Origin: Flavobacteriaceae bacterium
GTDB lineage: Bacteria; Bacteroidota; Bacteroidia; Flavobacteriales; Flavobacteriaceae
DNA: 54,525 bases
Reading direction: 5' to 3'
Assembly (NCBI GenBank): GCA_947452415.1
Contig: CANGCT010000005.1
Coordinates: 1 to 54,525, forward strand
Shown here: piece after piece, positions 43,603 through 52,897 of the stretch
Position numbering within the stretch: the first letter of the stretch is position 1
Layout of the letters: the number at the start of each line of letters is the position of its first letter
Program-made: the position numbers and the translations under genes
The notes under the pieces: generated by a model
Databases searched by the model: none
The model's input: only the letters and a program-made list of their open reading frames with translations
Told to the model about the DNA's origin: nothing

Positions 43603-44658
43603 TGAACTAAAATTTTTGTTTTTGTCAAAGAACGCGTAACATCGTTCTAAAGCTTTTTCTCCAAATATAATTCTGTTTTTTTCTTCTGAAAGAAAAAGAA
43701 AATAGTTGTCTAATTCTTCGATCGAATTAAATAAAAAACCAGTTTCATTATTAAGAACGGCATCTTTATTTCCTATTACATTAGTTGCGATAACCGGTTT
43801 TTTTAAAGCCATAGCCTCTAATACGGCAATTGGCAGGCCTTCCCAAAGTGATGTTTGAAGGTAGATGTCAATATTATTTAGTTCTATTAACACGCTTTTA
43901 GTATCCATAAACCAGCCAGTGATTTTAATATTTGGAGCATTAAGTTTATAGTTTAATTCTCCATCTCCAATCCATATAAAATTATAATGAGGATAGCGTA
44001 AAGCAATATTATTAAACAAAACAGGGTTTCTCGCATTAGTAATTCTTGCCACAATTCCTATCGTTAACACATCATTTTCGGGTTTATTGTAATATTGATT
44101 TATTTCATTTACTGAAATGCCATTTCTATTTAAAATAGATTTACCAATTTTTTTTGCAATTTTATATTCGGTGTCACCACAGGCTATTGTTGTGCCGCCA
44201 AAGATAAATTGAATGTTTTTTTCTATAAACCAATATATTTTTTTTGAAAAGCTTGAAATATCAGTTCTTATAAAGGAATAACCGTGTGGAGTGTAGTATA
44301 TTTTTATTTTTTTATTAAAAACAAAAAAGCATGCAATTCTTCCAACAACCCCAGCCTTAGAAGAATGAAGGTGGACAATATCTGGTTTAATTTTTTTTAG
44401 AGTTTTTATCAATTTTAGTGTTGATATAAAGTCATTAACAACCGAAAACTCTCGCACCATATTTATTTTAACAAAATCAACACCATGTGAAAATTCATTT
44501 TCAACTTTTTCGGAATCCACTTCTTTTCTATTGTCGCTATATATAATTGTTGTTTCAATTCCTTTAGAATTTTCTACAGCGCCAAAAAAGTTTGATAAAT
44601 CTTTGAAGTAAGTGGTAACTCCTCCAGCTAATGCCTCAACAACGTGAACAACTCTCAA
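43573..44658 (-). CDS. GT4-type glycosyltransferase
   Basis: The 361-residue protein starts RVVHVVEALAGGVTTYFKDL and has DIVHLHSSKAGVVGRIA, TIGIVARITNARNP and the C-terminal LQTSLWEGLPIAVLEAMALK. This is the standard GT-B layout of family 4 enzymes using nucleotide sugars. It is transcribed opposite to the neighbouring locus genes and is convergent with the ligase-like gene. The donor and acceptor cannot be told. Confidence 0.88.
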   Translation of the reverse strand: MRVVHVVEALAGGVTTYFKDLSNFFGAVENSKGIETTIIYSDNRKEVDSEKVENEFSHGVDFVKINMVREFSVVNDFISTLKLIKTLKKIKPDIVHLHSSKAGVVGRIACFFVFNKKIKIYYTPHGYSFIRTDISSFSKKIYWFIEKNIQFIFGGTTIACGDTEYKIAKKIGKSILNRNGISVNEINQYYNKPENDVLTIGIVARITNARNPVLFNNIALRYPHYNFIWIGDGELNYKLNAPNIKITGWFMDTKSVLIELNNIDIYLQTSLWEGLPIAVLEAMALKKPVIATNVIGNKDAVLNNETGFLFNSIEELDNYFLFLSEEKNRIIFGEKALERCYAFFDKNKNFSSLSSIYINGL

Positions 44659-44838
44659 AATATATGGAAATTTAATTGATTATAAAAATACAAATATTTA
44701 TTTTTTTAAATACTAAATTAAATAAATTTGTTTAAACTTTTTTGAACAAAATTCATTCACAGTTTAATAATGTAAATTAGTATGTTTGTATAGAAAGAAT
44801 TTTAAATAGTTAAAACTAAAATCAAAATAAATTAAAAA

Positions 44839-45015
44839 ATGATAACTAGTCCTAAATAAACTATACAAGATTTTGAGAAAATTACTTTTAATCATAAAGA
44901 AATAAGAGAACAGGCTTTAAAATTTTCAAAAGAAAGATTTGAAAAAGAAATTAAAGATTTCGTTGAAGGAAAATATAATTCATTCAAAACAAATAAAAGA
45001 ACACTTCAAATATAA
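44839..45015 (+). pseudogene. Remnant of a glycosyltransferase C-terminus
   Basis: In one frame, an ATG at 44839 is followed after 6 codons by TAA at 44857-44859, and then by TIQDFEKITFNHKEIREQ, ALKFSKERFEKEIKDFVEGK and a stop at 45013-45015. The phrase with EIREQALKFSKERFEKEI is typical of the last helix of GT4 enzymes of the WbaZ/mannosyltransferase type. No catalytic part precedes it, so it is a leftover of a deleted or decayed gene in the locus. The rest of the 44659-45347 gap, including 45016-45347, shows nothing I can interpret. Confidence 0.6.
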
Positions 45016-45347
45016 TTATTCATTGTCAAGTAGGTCGTCTTAATTTTCAAGTTTTAGAACAATGTTTTTAATTACTTTAAACAAACGCACTAAAATTTAA
45101 AAATTTTGTTCTAATTTCTTTTGCTATTCTAATGTTAAGTTTATTTTTACAGAATCTTTGCTGTGTATGTAAAGAGTGTTTTTTTGATAATAATGTATTG
45201 TGTTTTTATTCATAATCTAAGCCATTGCAAGCTATAAATGAATAACCTACTATAACGCGACAATAAAAATTTTATATATAAATAAAAAGTTAATATTTGT
45301 ATAATATAAATACAATTTTCACGTTTGAATATATCTAGATAGAAAAA

Positions 45348-46331
45348 ATGAAAAGAATTTTAATAACGGGTGCTGCTGGATTTTTAGGTTCGCATCTTTG
45401 TGATCGTTTTATTGCAGAAGGTTATCATGTAATAGGAATGGACAATCTCATTACAGGAGATTTAAAAAATATTGCACATTTATTTAAATTAGAACATTTT
45501 GAGTTTTACCATCACGATATTACAAAATTTGTTTTTGTTCCAGGAAAATTAGATTATATACTTCATTTTGCATCTCCCGCAAGCCCAATTGATTATTTAA
45601 AAATTCCAATTCAAACGTTAAAGGTTGGTTCTTTAGGAACACATAATTTATTAGGTTTGGCACGAGTTAAAAACGCCAGAATATTAATTGCATCTACTTC
45701 CGAAATTTACGGAGACCCTTTAGTACATCCACAAACCGAAGAATATTATGGAAACGTAAATACTATAGGACCAAGAGGTGTTTATGACGAAGCTAAGCGT
45801 TTTCAAGAATCAATAACTATGGCTTATCATACGTTTCATGGATTAGAAACTAGAATTGTCAGAATTTTCAATACTTATGGTCCAAGAATGCGACTCAATG
45901 ATGGTCGTGTTATTCCCGCTTTTATAGGGCAGGCTTTACGTGGTGAAGATTTAACCATTTTTGGCGATGGTATGCAAACCCGTTCTTTTTGCTATATTGA
46001 CGATCAAGTAGAAGGAATTTTCAGATTACTACATTCCGATTATTCATTGCCTGTAAATATTGGAAATCCAGACGAAATTACCATTAAAGATTTTGCCGAG
46101 GAAATCATTAAATTAACAGGAACAAAACAAAAAGTTGTTTATCACCCATTGCCAATTAATGATCCATTACAACGACAACCCGATACAACTAAAGCAAAAA
46201 ATATTCTGGGTTGGGAAGCAAAAGTGTCTAGAGAAGAAGGCATGAAAATCACCTACGATTATTTTAAATCCCTGTCTACAGAAGAACTATTAAAAGAGGA
46301 ACACAAAGACTTTACGGGATTTATTCACTAG
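45348..46331 (+). CDS. UDP-glucuronate decarboxylase-like SDR (UDP-xylose synthase type)
   Basis: The 327-residue protein has the NAD-binding motif [12 protein letters not shown] at 5-16, the catalytic [14 protein letters not shown] and YDEAKRFQE (YxxxK), and [16 protein letters not shown]. These are hallmarks of the UDP-glucuronic acid decarboxylase branch of extended SDRs, which makes UDP-xylose or 4-keto-pentose sugars for surface glycans. It is 1 base from the following sugar-phosphate transferase gene, so both are co-transcribed. It is not the missing RmlB, which has a different signature. Confidence 0.88.
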   Translation: MKRILITGAAGFLGSHLCDRFIAEGYHVIGMDNLITGDLKNIAHLFKLEHFEFYHHDITKFVFVPGKLDYILHFASPASPIDYLKIPIQTLKVGSLGTHNLLGLARVKNARILIASTSEIYGDPLVHPQTEEYYGNVNTIGPRGVYDEAKRFQESITMAYHTFHGLETRIVRIFNTYGPRMRLNDGRVIPAFIGQALRGEDLTIFGDGMQTRSFCYIDDQVEGIFRLLHSDYSLPVNIGNPDEITIKDFAEEIIKLTGTKQKVVYHPLPINDPLQRQPDTTKAKNILGWEAKVSREEGMKITYDYFKSLSTEELLKEEHKDFTGFIH

Positions 46332-46332
46332 T

Positions 46333-47700
46333 ATGACGACAGCTCAATCACATAGTTATTCTAAATACATTAGACCAATAAGTATACTTTTTGACTTATT
46401 AGTTATATCAACTTTGTGTATGTTTTTTTTGAAGGATTTTAATTTAAATAAGATACACTACATTTCATATCAAACAATCACTTGGGGATTAATAGCTTAT
46501 TTTATTAAATTTTACGAAATTTTTAGATTCACAACTCCCGTAGAAATTGCTACTAAATTAGTAAAACAAAGCGTATTATTTTTGCTTGTAATTATTGCTT
46601 TTTTTCCTTTTTCAAAGCAATCCATTTTTAGTGGGAAAGCTATTGTTAATTTTGTGTTTTTAAGTTTTGTATTAATCACAATATTTAAAATACTTTTATT
46701 TTATTATTTAAAAAAATATAGAATTATTACGGGAAGCAATTACCGAAACGCTGTAATTGTTGGATACACCCCAGAAGCCATTCGTCTAAAACAGCTTTTT
46801 GAAGATAGGAATGATTATGGGTATCGCTTCTTGGGATATTTTTCTAATAAAAAAACCCATCTAGAAATATTAGGAAAAATAGAAGACCTTAAATCTTTTG
46901 TGATTGATAATGAGGTAGATGAAATATACTGTTCACTTAACGAACTTTCTAATGAAAAATTAAAAGATTTAGTTGATTTTGCAGATGAAAACAAGAAAGT
47001 GATAAAATTTATCCCAGATTCTAAAGAAATATTTTCTAAAAACTTAAGAATAGATTACTATGAAATGTTTCCGGTTTTATCCTTAAAGAAAACCATATTA
47101 CACGAACCATCTACCAAAATTTTTAAACGAATTTTCGACATAGTTTTCGCTTTAATTGTTATTGTTGGACTATTATCTTGGCTAGTTCCATTTTTGGCAA
47201 TTTTAATAAAATTGGAGTCTAAAGGATCTATTTTCTTCAAACAAGGAAGGCCAGGACTAGATGAGAAAGAATTTTTTTGTTATAAATTTCGTTCAATGAA
47301 AATGAACGAAACTACCGAAAAGGAAGCGTCAAAAAATGACCCAAGAGTAACTAAAATTGGCAAGTTCATGCGAAAAACAAGTATTGATGAATTACCACAA
47401 TTCTTAAATGTATTGCTAGGTGACATGTCAGTAGTTGGGCCAAGACCACATCTTTGGTCACAAAATAAAGCCTATGGAAATCGAATTAAAAAATATATGG
47501 TTCGGCATTATGTAAAGCCAGGAATAACCGGATTAGCTCAAGTAAAAGGATTTAGAGGAGAAATTGAAAGTGATGAAGAAATGACAAATCGGATTAAATA
47601 TGATGTCTTTTATATTGAAAATTGGTCGTTAATACTAGATATTAAAATTATTGTGCAAACGGTTATAAATATATACAAGGGCGAAGATAAAGCTTACTAA
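46333..47700 (+). CDS. Polyprenyl-phosphate sugar-1-phosphate transferase (WcaJ/WbaP type)
   Basis: The 455-residue protein has four to five N-terminal membrane helices, a Rossmann-like cytoplasmic part (VIVGYTPEAIRLKQLFEDR) and a C-terminal bacterial sugar-transferase domain from about residue 265. That domain has KRIFDIVFA, RPGLDEKEFFCYKFRSMKM, TSIDELPQFLNVLLGDMSVV, GPRP and KPGITGLAQVKG. It starts repeat-unit assembly by moving a hexose 1-phosphate onto undecaprenyl phosphate. Its 3' end overlaps the convergent glycosyltransferase by 4 bases. Confidence 0.92.
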   Translation: MTTAQSHSYSKYIRPISILFDLLVISTLCMFFLKDFNLNKIHYISYQTITWGLIAYFIKFYEIFRFTTPVEIATKLVKQSVLFLLVIIAFFPFSKQSIFSGKAIVNFVFLSFVLITIFKILLFYYLKKYRIITGSNYRNAVIVGYTPEAIRLKQLFEDRNDYGYRFLGYFSNKKTHLEILGKIEDLKSFVIDNEVDEIYCSLNELSNEKLKDLVDFADENKKVIKFIPDSKEIFSKNLRIDYYEMFPVLSLKKTILHEPSTKIFKRIFDIVFALIVIVGLLSWLVPFLAILIKLESKGSIFFKQGRPGLDEKEFFCYKFRSMKMNETTEKEASKNDPRVTKIGKFMRKTSIDELPQFLNVLLGDMSVVGPRPHLWSQNKAYGNRIKKYMVRHYVKPGITGLAQVKGFRGEIESDEEMTNRIKYDVFYIENWSLILDIKIIVQTVINIYKGEDKAY

Positions 47701-48881
47701 AAAACATTTTCGTTTAATAGATGCTTCATTTGTTTGTCTAAATCAAAAATAGAATTACAGGTTTTCCAAACACTTTCCTTCAACTTTTCTATATCCAATT
47801 TAGAATATTCGGAAATAGTTTTAAGTTTAGTATTCAATTCTGTATAATCTCCAACGGTAGCTACCCAGCCCAAATGGTTTTCTTCCACAATAGTTTCGCC
47901 TTCGCCACCTCCAAAATAAAGAATAGGGAATCCTAATGAACCATATTCAAAAATCTTGGAGGGGACCGAACCATAAATGCGCACTTTGAGTGGGACTATG
48001 GCAATATCATAAGATTTTAGTTTTTTATGTAAATCATCGCGATTTATCATATCATGAAAGAAGATTTTCTTTTTCTTTTCAGATGAAATTAAAGCTTCTA
48101 TTTGATTTTTTTCGACTCCATCACCAAATACATGCAATTCTAAATTCAATCCTTCTAAATCAATTTTTTGACACAATTCTAAAACACCTTGTGCAATTCC
48201 TAGAAGACCAGCATAAAATAGTTTTATCGGCTGTTTTTCTGTGACTATTAATTCCATTTTAGCAACTTTATGATTGGGAAAATTGCGATATAAATAGCAG
48301 CTCTTTTCAGGAAAAAATGAATGAATATGAGTAATAATTTCGTTAGATTGTCCTAATAGTAGCGTTGCTTTTTTATAAATAAATTGCTCCATAAACAAGG
48401 AGAATTTATACGAAAAGGAATCTTTTTTCAAGGCATTTAATTCGATTGCTGCCAAGGGCCATAAATCAGAAATATTTATAATTAATTTTTTCTTTTTTAG
48501 CGAAAGAATAATAACAGAAATAAAAGAAAGTAACAAAGGTGGAGATTGAACCATCACTTTATGTGGTGTTTTTTTTAATAATAAATAAAAAAACAAACTC
48601 AAGGAAAATGACAAAACCGAAATCAATCTAACCAAAATATTTTTGCTTACACTAGGATAAATCCACAACCTTTTAACAGTTATTCCATCTCGGTTTTCAG
48701 TGACTGAAAACTTCCCTTTATATTCGGTAAATAATTCACCTTTAGGATAATTTCCTAAAGGGCAAAGCACGAAAACTTTGTAATTATTTTCACTCAATTT
48801 CAAAGCCAACTGCTCAATTCTATTGGCCGCAGCACCTTTTTCTGGAGGATAATAATTGGATATGATTAGTATTTCTTTCAT
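47697..48881 (-). CDS. GT4-type glycosyltransferase (WcaI-like)
   Basis: The 394-residue protein begins MKEILIISNYYPPEKGAAAN and has NISDLWPLAAIELNA and FEYGSLGFPILYFGGGEG, a layout of GT4 enzymes such as WcaI. The frame extends to a TTG at 48896, but the ATG at 48881 fits the family start. It is the last gene of the minus-strand set capK-like, wecB, this gene, and lies 76 bases after wecB with an inverted repeat in between. Confidence 0.88.
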   Translation of the reverse strand: MKEILIISNYYPPEKGAAANRIEQLALKLSENNYKVFVLCPLGNYPKGELFTEYKGKFSVTENRDGITVKRLWIYPSVSKNILVRLISVLSFSLSLFFYLLLKKTPHKVMVQSPPLLLSFISVIILSLKKKKLIINISDLWPLAAIELNALKKDSFSYKFSLFMEQFIYKKATLLLGQSNEIITHIHSFFPEKSCYLYRNFPNHKVAKMELIVTEKQPIKLFYAGLLGIAQGVLELCQKIDLEGLNLELHVFGDGVEKNQIEALISSEKKKKIFFHDMINRDDLHKKLKSYDIAIVPLKVRIYGSVPSKIFEYGSLGFPILYFGGGEGETIVEENHLGWVATVGDYTELNTKLKTISEYSKLDIEKLKESVWKTCNSIFDLDKQMKHLLNENVF

Positions 48882-48890
48882 TTTATTTAT

Positions 48891-48958
48891 ACACAAATTT
48901 CACGAATTCACACAAATCCTCAAAAATTAATTATTTCATATATTAGTGAAATTCGTGT
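48891..48958. repeat. Inverted repeat between wecB and the glycosyltransferase
   Basis: ACACAAATTTCAC at 48891-48903 faces GTGAAATTCGTGT at 48946-48958 (one mismatch, spacer of 42 bases). Such CACGAATTTCAC elements are frequent between genes of Flavobacteriaceae from memory. It may act as a weak terminator. Confidence 0.55.
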
Positions 48959-50049
48959 TAGTTTTTTTTATTTAGCAAAATAGCAATAATTCGTTCGGAA
49001 GCTTTTCCGTCCCAAAGCTCTGGGATTCCTCTCTTAGACAAACCATTTTGTAGAAATTTTGTAAATTCTAAAGTTAAAACTTCAATGGAATTCCCTACTA
49101 ATCTATTGGTTCCAATTTCTATTGTTTCGGGTCTTTCGGTAGTGGTTCGCATCGTAAAACAAGGGATTCCCAAAACCGTTGTTTCCTCTGAAATGCCTCC
49201 AGAATCCGTAATAACTGCAAAACTATTTTTTATCAAATACATAAAATTCAAATAGCCCTGTGGTTCTACGAAAACAATAGTATTCAAATTTAGATTAGTT
49301 TCTCCTAAAATTGCTTTGGTTCTAGGATGAATAGGGAAGATTATTTTCTTATCTCCAACCATCTTATCGATACCTTGAAGTAATTTTAACAGCAATTTTT
49401 CTTCATCTACATTAGATGGCCTGTGCAAGGTCAAAATGATATAATTGCCCATTTCTAAACTAAAATCCTTCCAAAAATTAGGAGCAGAAATCCTATCTAA
49501 ATTTTGATATAAAGTATCAATCATTACGTTTCCAACAAAGTGAATTGCATCTTGTTCGGCACCATATTTCAATAAATTTTTGGTAGCCCAAGTTGAGGTG
49601 GTGAAGAAATAATCGGTAATGCTGTCGGTTACAATTCGGTTGATTTCTTCCGGCATTGTTAAGTCGCCAGAACGAATTCCGGCTTCTACATGAGCAACTT
49701 TTATATTCCTTTTTTTTGCCACAATAGCACAAGCCATAGTCGAATTAACATCGCCAACAACTAAAACCAAATCACACGGATTTTCAATTAATTCTTTTTC
49801 AAATGCTACCATTATGGCAGCAGTTTGCTCGGATTGCGAACCACTTTTTACTTCCAAATTTGTATTTGGATGCGGAATTTTCAATTCTTCAAAAAAAGTA
49901 GCACTAAGATTGTTATCGTAATGTTGACCAGTATGCACCAGTCTATAGGATACATCTGCACCTTCCCTTTGCTTTTTTTTAATTGCTTGGATAATTGGAG
50001 CAATTTTAATAAAATTAGGTCTTGCGCCTGCTATTAAGGTTATTTTCAT
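48958..50049 (-). CDS. wecB: UDP-N-acetylglucosamine 2-epimerase (non-hydrolysing)
   Basis: The 363-residue protein starts ITLIAGARPNFIKIAPII and has HTGQHYDNNLS, VEAGIRSGDLTMPEEINR and TDSGGISEETTVLGIPC, typical of WecB/MnaA. It converts UDP-GlcNAc to UDP-ManNAc for surface glycans. Length fits. It starts 4 bases after the end of the CapK-like gene and is probably co-transcribed with it. Confidence 0.95.
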   Translation of the reverse strand: MKITLIAGARPNFIKIAPIIQAIKKKQREGADVSYRLVHTGQHYDNNLSATFFEELKIPHPNTNLEVKSGSQSEQTAAIMVAFEKELIENPCDLVLVVGDVNSTMACAIVAKKRNIKVAHVEAGIRSGDLTMPEEINRIVTDSITDYFFTTSTWATKNLLKYGAEQDAIHFVGNVMIDTLYQNLDRISAPNFWKDFSLEMGNYIILTLHRPSNVDEEKLLLKLLQGIDKMVGDKKIIFPIHPRTKAILGETNLNLNTIVFVEPQGYLNFMYLIKNSFAVITDSGGISEETTVLGIPCFTMRTTTERPETIEIGTNRLVGNSIEVLTLEFTKFLQNGLSKRGIPELWDGKASERIIAILLNKKN

Positions 50050-50053
50050 ATAT

Positions 50054-51367
50054 TTATTTTACAAGTGAAACAAATTGCTTCAACTTGCCATTTTTACTTC
50101 GTTTTAATTTTTCTTTTCTAATAAATATAAAATTTAAATCACTTTCTAAATAAGTAGTAATTGCCTTTTCTATATTTTGAATTTGGCTATTAGTTAATAC
50201 TACTTCACTAACATATTCTAATTCAAAAGTATCGATTTTGGTTTGTTTTATAACAAATTCTTTTATATTTCCGTCGTCTTCTATTATGCTTTTGGTTATA
50301 TAATAAAAGGTTAATCCCGGCGATTTTTTCCCACTAGGCATAAGGGCAACATCGTTGGTTCTTCCTATTAATTTTTTTAAAATTGGGGTTTTAATACTGC
50401 TTTTTTCATCTAAAATACCAATATCACCAATATCGTATCGAATAAATGGATGGGCTTTATTGTATAAAGAAGTAATCACAATTCGACCTTCTTTTCCGTA
50501 AGGTAAAATGTTATTGTATTCATCTAAAATTTCTACAAATAACGTTTCTGAATTTACTTGCCATTCGTTATTGGTGTTTTGAAAAGCTATTATATCCAAT
50601 TCAGAAGCGCCATATTCATTGATGATTGGAACTCCAAATTGTTTTTTCATCAAAATTTTATCTTCTTCAAATAACATTTCCGAGGTTACCACACAACATT
50701 TTAAACTAGGACAAATCGAAGTTAAAACAAGGTTTTTTTTCCGAAGAAATTTGGCAAATAAAACTATCGAAGAAGTATAGCCATTGATGTAATCAAACTT
50801 TTTATTTTGAAATTTCACCAACACGGTTTCCAAAAAAGCATCCGATAAATCAAATATTGGAAATCGGTACCGGTGACTTAAAAAATCCTTGATACGTTCT
50901 TTAGTATTTCCGATAAAATCCAAAGGAATTCCATAAAATCGAGCTTGTAGAGAAGAATTAAAATCCATTCCAAACCAACCAAATCGGTTAAATATTGTAG
51001 ACCAAGTTAAGGCATGACAATATTTATCTTTAGCAAAAACAAAAGGATCTCCGCTAGAACCGGATGTTTTGTTGATGTAAACATTTTTTACAGAAAATCC
51101 ATCTGAAAGTCTCTCCGCTAAAGGTTTTTGAAGATCTTTTTTAGTCATTATTGGAAGGGCATCCCAATTTTTAAACTCTGGATTTCCAACAAAATTAAGA
51201 TATGATTTATTGTTTTTTAAATGAAAATCAACAATATCTTTTCTTTTTTGAATAACATAATTTTCAAAATGGGCTTCTGGAATTGCTTGTATTTTTTCAA
51301 AATCAGCAAGACCCTCCTTTATTGGGAAGCCATTCAATTGCAGCGATAAATTGAAAATTGAAATCAT
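50054..51367 (-). CDS. CapK/PaaK-like adenylate-forming enzyme
   Basis: The 437-residue protein has the ATP-binding segment INKTSGSSGDPFVFAKDK at about 97-114, then NEYGASELDIIAF and, further on, PFIRYDIGDIG with a C-terminal part. These are marks of the phenylacetate-CoA-ligase-like/CapK family of adenylate-forming enzymes. Members in capsule loci have unknown substrates, and one possibility is an acyl or amino-acyl group added to the glycan. It is the first gene of the minus-strand unit with wecB and a glycosyltransferase. Confidence 0.85.
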   Translation of the reverse strand: MISIFNLSLQLNGFPIKEGLADFEKIQAIPEAHFENYVIQKRKDIVDFHLKNNKSYLNFVGNPEFKNWDALPIMTKKDLQKPLAERLSDGFSVKNVYINKTSGSSGDPFVFAKDKYCHALTWSTIFNRFGWFGMDFNSSLQARFYGIPLDFIGNTKERIKDFLSHRYRFPIFDLSDAFLETVLVKFQNKKFDYINGYTSSIVLFAKFLRKKNLVLTSICPSLKCCVVTSEMLFEEDKILMKKQFGVPIINEYGASELDIIAFQNTNNEWQVNSETLFVEILDEYNNILPYGKEGRIVITSLYNKAHPFIRYDIGDIGILDEKSSIKTPILKKLIGRTNDVALMPSGKKSPGLTFYYITKSIIEDDGNIKEFVIKQTKIDTFELEYVSEVVLTNSQIQNIEKAITTYLESDLNFIFIRKEKLKRSKNGKLKQFVSLVK

Positions 51368-51380
51368 TGGTTAAATAAAA

Positions 51381-51404
51381 AAGGGCCAACAATTGTCAGC
51401 CCTT
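51381..51404 (-). terminator. Terminator of the T9SS protein gene
   Basis: AAGGGC and GCCCTT pair around a second palindrome ACAATTGT. On the minus strand it is followed by a run of T. It lies between the T9SS gene and the downstream capK-like gene. Confidence 0.8.
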
Positions 51405-51425
51405 AAAAATACTATTTATTTAGAA

Positions 51426-52784
51426 TTAATTTTTAATTATTTTTGTTGTTTCTGATTTATTATCAGAAGTGAAAGTAAAGAAATACATTCCAGAAGTTAA
51501 TGCTGAAATATCTAAAGTATTTTGAACCCCATTCATTTCTTTCTCAATAATTATTTTACCAGTCAAATCAGCTACTTTTAATTTGTAAGAATCCACTAAT
51601 GTTGAAGAAATAGAAACTAAAGCATTAGCAGGGTTAGGAGAGATATTAAAACTTTTATTTCCGTCAAAAGTAGGATTGATTAAGTTTCCACTAAATTTAA
51701 AAACCCCTCCAGTAAACGGATCTGAATTAAACCCTCCACACCAACCTGTAGTTGCATTTAAAAATGCTGGAGAAAGGCGTTGTATTCCTGTATCTATTGT
51801 TGTCCAAGTCACACCATTATCATTACTATAAGAAGACCCATCGCTGGTTGTTGTTGTAGTTAAAGCAGAAGTAGCAATAATTTTAGTTGTTCCAGGAATA
51901 TAACACATGTTTCTAAACCCTGTGTAAGCTACTCCTGTAGACCAACTTGAGCCTCCATTTGTAGTAGTATAAATTTTAAAAGTTCCTGTTGATGCAGTTG
52001 TTGCAGTTGCAGCTACATAATTTTTTGACCCCAAAATTATACCAGTATTATTGTCGCTAAAGTAAATATTTCCAATATTATTTGTAGTTACTTGTGCTCC
52101 AAAATCGGCTAGAGGAGAAGCTAATTTTGTCCAGGTTGCTCCCATATCAGTAGTTCTATATATTTTTCCTGCGCTGGTTGTAAACCAAAAAGAATTACCT
52201 GCATAAGCAAAATTACCTGCATATCCATATTCATTTGTAACAGTAGCAGGGCTAGTTATGGCCGTCCAAGTAGCGCCACCATCATTTGTTTTATAAATTT
52301 CAAATGATGTCCCTACAGGGTCACCAAATGCTAAACCATTATTAGCATCAAAAAAATGAACTCCATCAATCCATGAAGAGGCTGCCGTTGAAAATGCTCC
52401 AATATTTTGTTGAGCCCAAGTTGCACCAGAATCTGTAGTTTTCCAAATACTGCCTAATCCAGCAGTGGAATCAAAAGCTGATACCCAAGCAGTAGTTGCG
52501 CTAATAGCACAAAGATTTCCGATACTTAATGCAGTATTTCCAACATTAATTACTCCGGGTGTCCAAGTTGTCCCACCATTGGTTGTAAGAGTAAATTCTT
52601 GAACATTTGAAGCAGTTGCTGTTCCATCATATGCTAAACCCCATACAGTATTTGCATCAATAATTTGCAAATTATTAATTCCTCTCGAAGGATTAGAAAA
52701 ACTGGATGCTTGGGTAACCCAAGATTGAGCAAAAACAGATGAAAACGAAGCAATTAAGCAAATGATAAGTAATAATTTTTTCAT
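51426..52784 (-). CDS. T9SS-exported beta-propeller (BNR/Asp-box repeat) protein
   Basis: The 452-residue protein has a signal peptide (MKKLLLIICLIASFSSVFAQ) and at least six short Asp-box-like repeats (TTNGGTTWTPG, TTDSGATWAQQ, TNDGGATWTAI, TTDMGATWTKL, TTNGGSSWSTG, SNDNGVTWTTI). These build a YCF48/sortilin-type beta-propeller. The last 75 or so residues form a type A sorting domain: ISPNPANALVSISS, LKVADLTGKIII, LTSGMYFFTF and a Lys-rich end. It is exported by the type IX system and probably surface-bound or secreted. The frame extends upstream by 54 residues, but the signal peptide fixes the ATG at 52784. No ligand is predictable. Confidence 0.85.
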   Translation of the reverse strand: MKKLLLIICLIASFSSVFAQSWVTQASSFSNPSRGINNLQIIDANTVWGLAYDGTATASNVQEFTLTTNGGTTWTPGVINVGNTALSIGNLCAISATTAWVSAFDSTAGLGSIWKTTDSGATWAQQNIGAFSTAASSWIDGVHFFDANNGLAFGDPVGTSFEIYKTNDGGATWTAITSPATVTNEYGYAGNFAYAGNSFWFTTSAGKIYRTTDMGATWTKLASPLADFGAQVTTNNIGNIYFSDNNTGIILGSKNYVAATATTASTGTFKIYTTTNGGSSWSTGVAYTGFRNMCYIPGTTKIIATSALTTTTTSDGSSYSNDNGVTWTTIDTGIQRLSPAFLNATTGWCGGFNSDPFTGGVFKFSGNLINPTFDGNKSFNISPNPANALVSISSTLVDSYKLKVADLTGKIIIEKEMNGVQNTLDISALTSGMYFFTFTSDNKSETTKIIKN

Positions 52785-52805
52785 AATTAAAGTTTTAAAT
52801 TTTAA

Positions 52806-52834
52806 CAAATTTATATAAAAAATACAAAATACAA
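52806..52834 (-). promoter_or_regulatory. Promoter of the T9SS protein gene
   Basis: On the minus strand TTG (52832-52834) and TAAATTTG (52806-52813) are separated by 18 bases. The -7 box ends 21 bases before the ATG. Confidence 0.5.
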
Positions 52835-52840
52835 TACAAA

Positions 52841-52875
52841 TTTGAAATTTAGTAATTATGAATACTATATTTTTG
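52841..52875 (+). promoter_or_regulatory. Promoter of purD
   Basis: TTTG at 52841-52844 and TATTTTTG at 52868-52875 are separated by 23 bases. The -7 box ends 22 bases before the ATG at 52898. It is close to, and divergent from, the promoter of the T9SS gene. Confidence 0.6.
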
Positions 52876-52897
52876 CAAAACAAACTCACACAACACA

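Noticed and set aside
45016..45347. Possible small gene or RNA in the gap before the decarboxylase-like gene
   Set aside because: Frames are short with many stops, and no structure or promoter match was convincing.
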